From assembly GCF_029962835.1 (NCBI RefSeq), contig NC_080578.1, forward strand, positions 102,465,759 through 102,529,758: a stretch of 64,000 nucleotides of DNA. Direction: 5' to 3'. The translations under genes were made by a program, and so were the position numbers. This document shows positions 59,105-64,000 of this stretch, piece by piece. Below the pieces are notes generated by a model, which had not been told where the DNA came from, did not search any database, and saw nothing but the letters and a program-made list of their open reading frames with translations. The stretch's first letter is position 1, and the number at the start of each line of letters is the position of its first letter. Source of the stretch: Magnolia sinica (lineage: Eukaryota > Streptophyta > Magnoliopsida > Magnoliales > Magnoliaceae).

Positions 59105-59665
59105 AGGTGTACATGAGTTGAGCTTGTGTCAAGCTTGACTCGACTCGGCCACTAGTCAAACTCAGCTCAGCTCGGTCCTCGAGCCTAATTGGTTAGCTCG
59201 GCTCGGTTCGATCAGCAGCTCGGGCTAGTTCGAGCTAAGATCGAGCTGAGTTCGCCTGTGCACGCAACATTTTCACAAATACATGGTCTACACATTCAAA
59301 TTCTCACTGTATGTAAAACAACATCAGCGGTTTTACAGGTATTTCATCAAACACCTTGTTGGCAATGTCAAAATCAAGAAAAAAAATGGTATTTCTTTCA
59401 TATACATACCTTCCTTGCACCAGTCAACACTTCGTTGAGTCATTTCATCAAACATTTGGTGAGCAACATCAATATCAAAGTAACTGAGTCGCCGAACTAG
59501 TTCGATTTGAGTTGGGGTTCGATCCGAGTCGAGTCGAGCTCGGCCAAGCTCGAACTCGGTTCAAAATTTTTTCAAGCTAAAAAAATCAACTCGACTCAAC
59601 TCGAACCCAGTTTCAAACTGAGTCGAGTCGAGCGAGCTAACCAAGCTAACTCGGTTCGTGTAAAG
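59105..59665. mobile_element. hAT-type TCGAG-rich element, copy 1
   Basis: Starts AGAGGTGTACATGAG and ends near GGTTCGTGTAAAGCC, with TCGAG-rich arms around a core (TTTCATCAAACACCTTG, GAGTCATTTCATCAAACATTTGG). The core matches copy 2 in opposite orientation. Target duplicates are degenerate. It splits carboxylesterase-flank sequence. Confidence 0.65.
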
Positions 59666-59765
59666 CCCCACTTACGTGAGCCTCACACGAGTGAAAACCG
59701 ACCATCTAACAGAAAGCACAGATCTTGCAGGTGGACGCTAATTGTTAAGTAACTCTCCATGCTAT
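59666..59765. repeat. carboxylesterase-block flank, continued
   Basis: ACCGACCATCTAACAGAAAG and CACAGATCTTGCAGGTG match 8685-8725, showing that the element at 59105-59665 sits inside the block. Confidence 0.55.
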
Positions 59766-60634
59766 AGCCTATGACTAAATTTTGTGGGGCCCACCATGAT
59801 GTATGTGTTATTTATTATCCACGCCGTCCATCCATTTCCCACTCATTTCAGGACATTAGCTCAAAATTGAAGCATATCAAACAGTTGGAATATTTGTCCA
59901 TTGTTGAAACCTTCATAAAGCCTATCTTGATTCTTTTGTTCTCCAACCTGTTCATAAGATCACACGAAATATGGACGAAGGGAAAACATAAATATCATCT
60001 TGATCCAAAACTTCTATAGCTGCTGCAAAGTTTTTAAGGGTAAGCATTCAATTTTTACTATTTTCCATGGTGTGGTCCATTTGAGCTTAGGACATCCTTC
60101 AATTTTGGGGTCATTTTAACGCATGTGTTAAAATGACCTCAAATAATGGATGGACAGAGTGGACAAAACACACCCATTACAGTAGTCCTCGGAGAGTTTA
60201 GTCATCACGTTATACAATCCACATTCCTTGTAGATGGATTGTAGTAAGTAAACTTTACCGAGCCTACCATGGTTTATTTGTTGTTATCCATGCTTTTGAT
60301 CATTTTGTCCAAAATCATTTTAGGGTGCCAACTCAAAATTGAAACTTAAGTGGACCACAACACAAAAAAAAGTGAGGATGGTAACATCCACAATTGAAAT
60401 CTTCCTAGGGCCCACAGGGATGTTTATTGGTCATCCAATTTGTATATAAGGTCACGCGGACATGGATGAAGGGAACACAAACATCAGCTTGATCCAAAAC
60501 TTTTGTAGCCTCCATTTGTAGCATTTAAGAAGTTTTTTCTAGCAGGCATTCAATTTCCACTGTTTTAGTGTGGTTCACTTGAGCTTTGGATATTCTTAAA
60601 TTTTGGGCTTATGCCTTAAATTATGTTGGAAAAA
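59766..60634. repeat. two family D copies in a row
   Basis: 59785-60190 and 60250-60620 each show the half pair (GGGGCCCACCATGATGTATG, CATCTTGATCCAAAACTTC, ACACACCCATTACAG; then TACCATGGTTTATTTG, GCTTGATCCAAAACTTTTG). No gene. Confidence 0.6.
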
Positions 60635-60642
60635 TGGCGAGT

Positions 60643-61274
60643 AGAGTTGTGCATGAGTTGAGTTAGCTCGGTTAGCTCACTCAACTTGACTCGGAAAAGT
60701 TCGACTCGCCTCGGCTCGAAATTGGATTCGAACTGAGTCGAGCTAGTTTTTAGAGTTCGAAAAAATTTCGAGCCGAGCTTGACTTGACTCGAATTGAACC
60801 TCAACTCAAATTGACTCGGATCGAATTAGCTCGGTGACTTGATTATTTTAATATTGATGCTGCTTGCCAAGTGTTTGATAAAATGACTCAAAGAATTATT
60901 ATTTTGGGTGTGTATAGTCTCCATGGATCGGCTTGTGGCGATGAAGGAATGAATACGAAAGAAATCACTATAAAAAAAAAAAAAAAAAACTTTACATGCC
61001 CTCATATCTTGATTTTGATGCTGTTCGCCGAGTGTTTGATGAAATATTTGTAAAGTGTTGTTATTGTTTTGCATTTTATGAGAAATTAAAGATGCACTTT
61101 ATGTGTTTGAGAAAATGTGGCACAAGCTCCAAATCGGCTCAAATTGGCCCGAGCTGCTGATCGAACTGAGCCAAGCTGGCTAGTCAGGCTCAAGAACCGA
61201 GCCGAGTTTGAGTTTGGTTTTTGCTATTGGCCGAGCCGAGTTGAGTTGTGCCATGCTCGACTCGTGTACAACCT
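60643..61274. mobile_element. hAT-type TCGAG-rich element, copy 2
   Basis: Flanked by perfect 8-bp duplicates TGGCGAGT (60635-60642 and 61275-61282). Ends are AGAGTTGTGCATGAG and CTCGTGTACAACCT. The core (GTGTTTGATAAAATGACTC, GTGTTTGATGAAATATTTG) is the inverse of that in copy 1. No transposase. Confidence 0.87.
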
Positions 61275-61282
61275 TGGCGAGT

Positions 61283-62560
61283 TACTACACGATCCACATC
61301 CCTTTCATAAGTGTTATATCCGCTTGATGAATGAGTACCAACCAACCAGTCCACTACATGAGCCCTCCATCATTAGGCGCTTAAATACCAAAATCCAGCC
61401 TGATTATTAACTTAGGCGAGCCACTCCAAAGGAAATGATGATGGACATTGGGGATGGGACGCCCAACCTAGAAAACTTCCCCTCCATGATGAATATATGC
61501 CATCTCCACCAAGACTAAAAGACCAACCTATATGACTATTTTCCATATTTAGATATGTATACTTTTTCTGCACTTAATCAGATAACAACCCTTCAAATGA
61601 GTGGGACAAGGCTACGACGATGACAACTGCAACAACCACCACCCATATGACATAAACTATGGTGAATGGTAGTCAAGGAACAGGTTCAAATGAGTGGGAC
61701 AAGGATGTACGACCGTTCAGATGAGTGCGACAAGCCTACGACGATGACAACCACGGCGACCACCACCCATACCATATAAACCATGGTGAATGTTAGTCCA
61801 AGGTATATGTTATTCTTATACTTTATGTAGTAGTTAATCATCCTAAAGGTATATTGTATTTCTTTATCTAATATTTATTTAATGTGATATAATATATTTA
61901 TGAAGTTATTGAGACACATCTTTCTTGAATAGATTATATTATTATTTTCGTGTTCGCTTAAATGACATATGACTATGTTTGATTAGTTGTGTATATAAGA
62001 TAGTAGCCTTCAGCTCATTAATTAAACGAGTAGAAACTTGTGTAGGCGATTCCTGGCTGTCTTACCTTTGTGAACTTTACCATCTTAGATTATGGACATA
62101 GTGACAAATCTCGCTCTCATTGATTTCTTTTTTTCGAAAGATTTTCAAATCTCAAGGTTTTTCTTAAGATATTATCAAGAAAATCTCATCAAAAACATAA
62201 TGTTAAAAATGTGTACTGTAAATTGTAAAATAAATCTTGCCAAAAATAAAATATTTAAAAATATGTTTGGTAAATTGTTAAATAAATTCCAATTTGTATA
62301 AGCCCAAGAGTAGTGGATTAAACTGGTTAAGTAGGCCACAGTTTGCAAAACAAAAGGACAACTATGAAAACTTGGGTGAAGCTTTGTAAATCCATCCAAC
62401 TGTTTGTAATATGGGGCCCATATGCTGAGTAGTTTAGGATAATTCTTGGGAAAACATGTACATGGTTGGCTAACCTGATGGATGCATTGCTTGCACCTAT
62501 GTGCCATGCTAGCATATGGTCGACGCGCACAAGCACATTACTCATGCACGTGCGCTTTGC
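61283..62560. repeat. carboxylesterase-block tail plus R40, copy 3
   Basis: 61310-61650 matches 8730-9080 (CGCTTGATGAATGAGTACC, CTCCATCATTAGGCGCTTAAATACC, CTCCACCAAGACTAAAAGACC). 61615-61795 contains a duplicated ACAAGGCTACGACGATGACAAC segment. 61900-62560 is the R40 series ending ACATGTACATGGTTGG and GCACCTATGTGCCATG. Confidence 0.65.
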
Positions 62561-63180
62561 AAAAGCTCATAATACCTCTAAAACAAATAAAGATTTTCTG
62601 TTTTCCTCTGTTGTGATTGATCCCTGCCATCACTTGCGTTACTAGCACCGCTGCATTAAAAATGTAGTCCGTGATAATGTGGGAAACGGATTGGCTGCTC
62701 CCCTGCCACAAGCCTGAGCTGGTCCGTTCTCTGTGGGCCCCACCATGATGTACGTGTTTCATCCATGCCGTTCATTAATTTTTACAGATCATTTTAGGCT
62801 TGATATAAAAAAATGAGAGGTATATAAATCTCGGGTGGATCACACCACAGGAAAACAATAGTGATTGAATATTGACCATTAAAATCCTCCTAAGGTTATT
62901 GTACTGTTTATTTGACATCCAATCTGTTGATTAGGTTATATAGACCTAGATGAAGTAAAGATTAGCTTGATGATCCAAAACTTTTATAGCCCCCAAAAAG
63001 CTTTTAGTGGTCAACGATCATTCAACACAGTTTCTTGTAATGTGGCCCAAATGAGATTGGGATATACTTTATTTTTGATGTCGTACCATAAAATGATCTA
63101 GAAAAATATACGACGGCATGGATGAAAGACATATATACATCATGGCGTTTAGGATAATGTGACCCAATTACATTCCCACG
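62561..63180. repeat. family D copy
   Basis: 62735-63150 carries both halves: GTGGGCCCCACCATGATGTACG, CCATGCCGTTCATTAATTT, GATCCAAAACTTTTATAGCC, GACATATATACATCATGG. Confidence 0.65.
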
Positions 63181-63384
63181 AACAAAAACATGCTGGTGCG
63201 GATTACATCCTGACCCCACCGTCTCTAGCCATGCACGCTGCTTGCATTGCTGCATTAAATGCGGTTTTACGATGATTTCATCGTCTTAGCTCGTGGTTAG
63301 GAGGGGGATAGGGAATGAGTGGCTACCGTTGGAGTGGAGACTTGTGGCATGCATGGACGGTTAGTCAAATTCCCTCCACCGGAA
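63181..63384. other. no recognisable feature
   Basis: Short spacer between family D elements; nothing coding. Confidence 0.45.
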
Positions 63385-63825
63385 ACGGATTGGCTACTCC
63401 CCTGCCATGATGTACGTGTTTCATTCGGGCCGTCCATCTATTTTTATAGATCATTTTATAATATTTTATAGTATGAGATAAAAAATAAGGTATATCCCAG
63501 TCTCAAGTGTACCATATTACAGGAAACAGTGTTGAATGAACGTCGTGGGACCATAAAAGTTTTGGATCAAGTTGATCTTTATTTTTTTTTCCCTTCATCT
63601 AAGTCTGTATGACCTAATCAACGGATTGGATGTCAAATAAAAAGTATAGTGGGCCCTAAGAGGATTTTAATGATAGATATCCAATCACTATTGTTTTCCT
63701 GTGGTGTGTTCCATTTGAGATTTATTTCCCTCTCAATTTTGAGATCAAGTCCTAAAATGATATGTAAAAATGGATGAACAGAATGGATGAGACACATACA
63801 TCATGGTGGACCCACAGAGCATCAA
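63385..63825. repeat. family D copy showing long inverted halves
   Basis: The left half (CTGCCATGATGTACGTGTTTC, GCCGTCCATCTATTTTTATAG, ACAGGAAACAGTG) is mirrored by the right half (CACTATTGTTTTCCTGTGG, TATGTAAAAATGGATG, CACATACATCATGG). The element is therefore essentially two inverted arms of about 200 bp. Another copy begins near 63885 and runs off the window. Confidence 0.7.
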
Positions 63826-64000
63826 GGGGAGTAGATAATCCGTTTCGAAGAGTCTCACTACGTTTAGTGTACTGAGTAAACTCTGTGAGGTCCATCATGA
63901 TTTATGTATTTTATCCGCTCTGTCCATCCATTTTCCTAGATAATTTAAGGGCTTTAACTCAAAAATGAAGAATATACAATGTTCAAATGGACCACACCAC

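Overview
This window is plant nuclear DNA: a retrotransposon-rich, intergenic-type stretch with very few genes. The evidence is plant-type Ty3/Gypsy and Ty1/Copia elements primed by initiator tRNA-Met, plant LINE domains (zf-RVT, RNase H), a CACTA terminus, hAT-type miniature elements, and fragments of plant-only families (ankyrin-PGG, R2R3-MYB, STRUBBELIG-type LRR, peroxisomal LON2, class I carboxylesterase). The abundant foldback repeats with GTGGGCCCACCATGATG-type ends make me think of a magnoliid or another early-diverging angiosperm, but this is a weak guess. No homology search was run; family names come from motif recognition.

Layout. 1-6.2 kb: dispersed repeats, a tiny-LTR (TRIM-like) end beside an unrecognised gene scrap, a miniature element and a decayed LINE. 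6.8-9.5 kb: a degenerate carboxylesterase locus whose body is deleted. 9.9-12.8 kb: long-TIR miniature elements around a Gypsy scrap. 14.7-24.6 kb: an ankyrin-repeat/PGG membrane protein gene on the minus strand, split by an 8.2-kb Gypsy element with a perfect TTTCA target duplication; a 2.3-kb solo LTR is nested inside that element. 24.8-30.3 kb: a Copia insertion with a very odd architecture, both outer ends being the start of the LTR, yet flanked by a clean GGCCA duplication. 30.5-32.0 kb: an older LTR of the same Gypsy family and a 177-bp tandem repeat. 34.8-38.3 kb: a CACTA terminus followed by minus-strand pieces of three unrelated genes (MYB, LRR receptor, LON2). 39.2-39.9 kb: a hAT-type element. 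40.3-47.6 kb: a tandemly duplicated segment, one copy interrupted by a LINE tail and the other by a Copia element. 50.8-52.0 kb: the only apparently intact host gene, an intronless carboxylesterase. 53.1-57.3 kb: a 4.2-kb solo LTR. 58-64 kb: dispersed repeats and two opposed copies of another hAT-type family.

The intact carboxylesterase, its deleted copy at 7.6 kb and several collinear flanking blocks look like relics of an old tandem gene cluster that transposons have inflated. The ankyrin gene is the best case of recent damage: apart from the insertion its reading frame is open, and the 3' LTR lies just upstream of an in-frame ATG that could still give an N-truncated fusion protein. I saw no CRISPR array, rRNA, tRNA, or feature of a prokaryotic or organellar genome.
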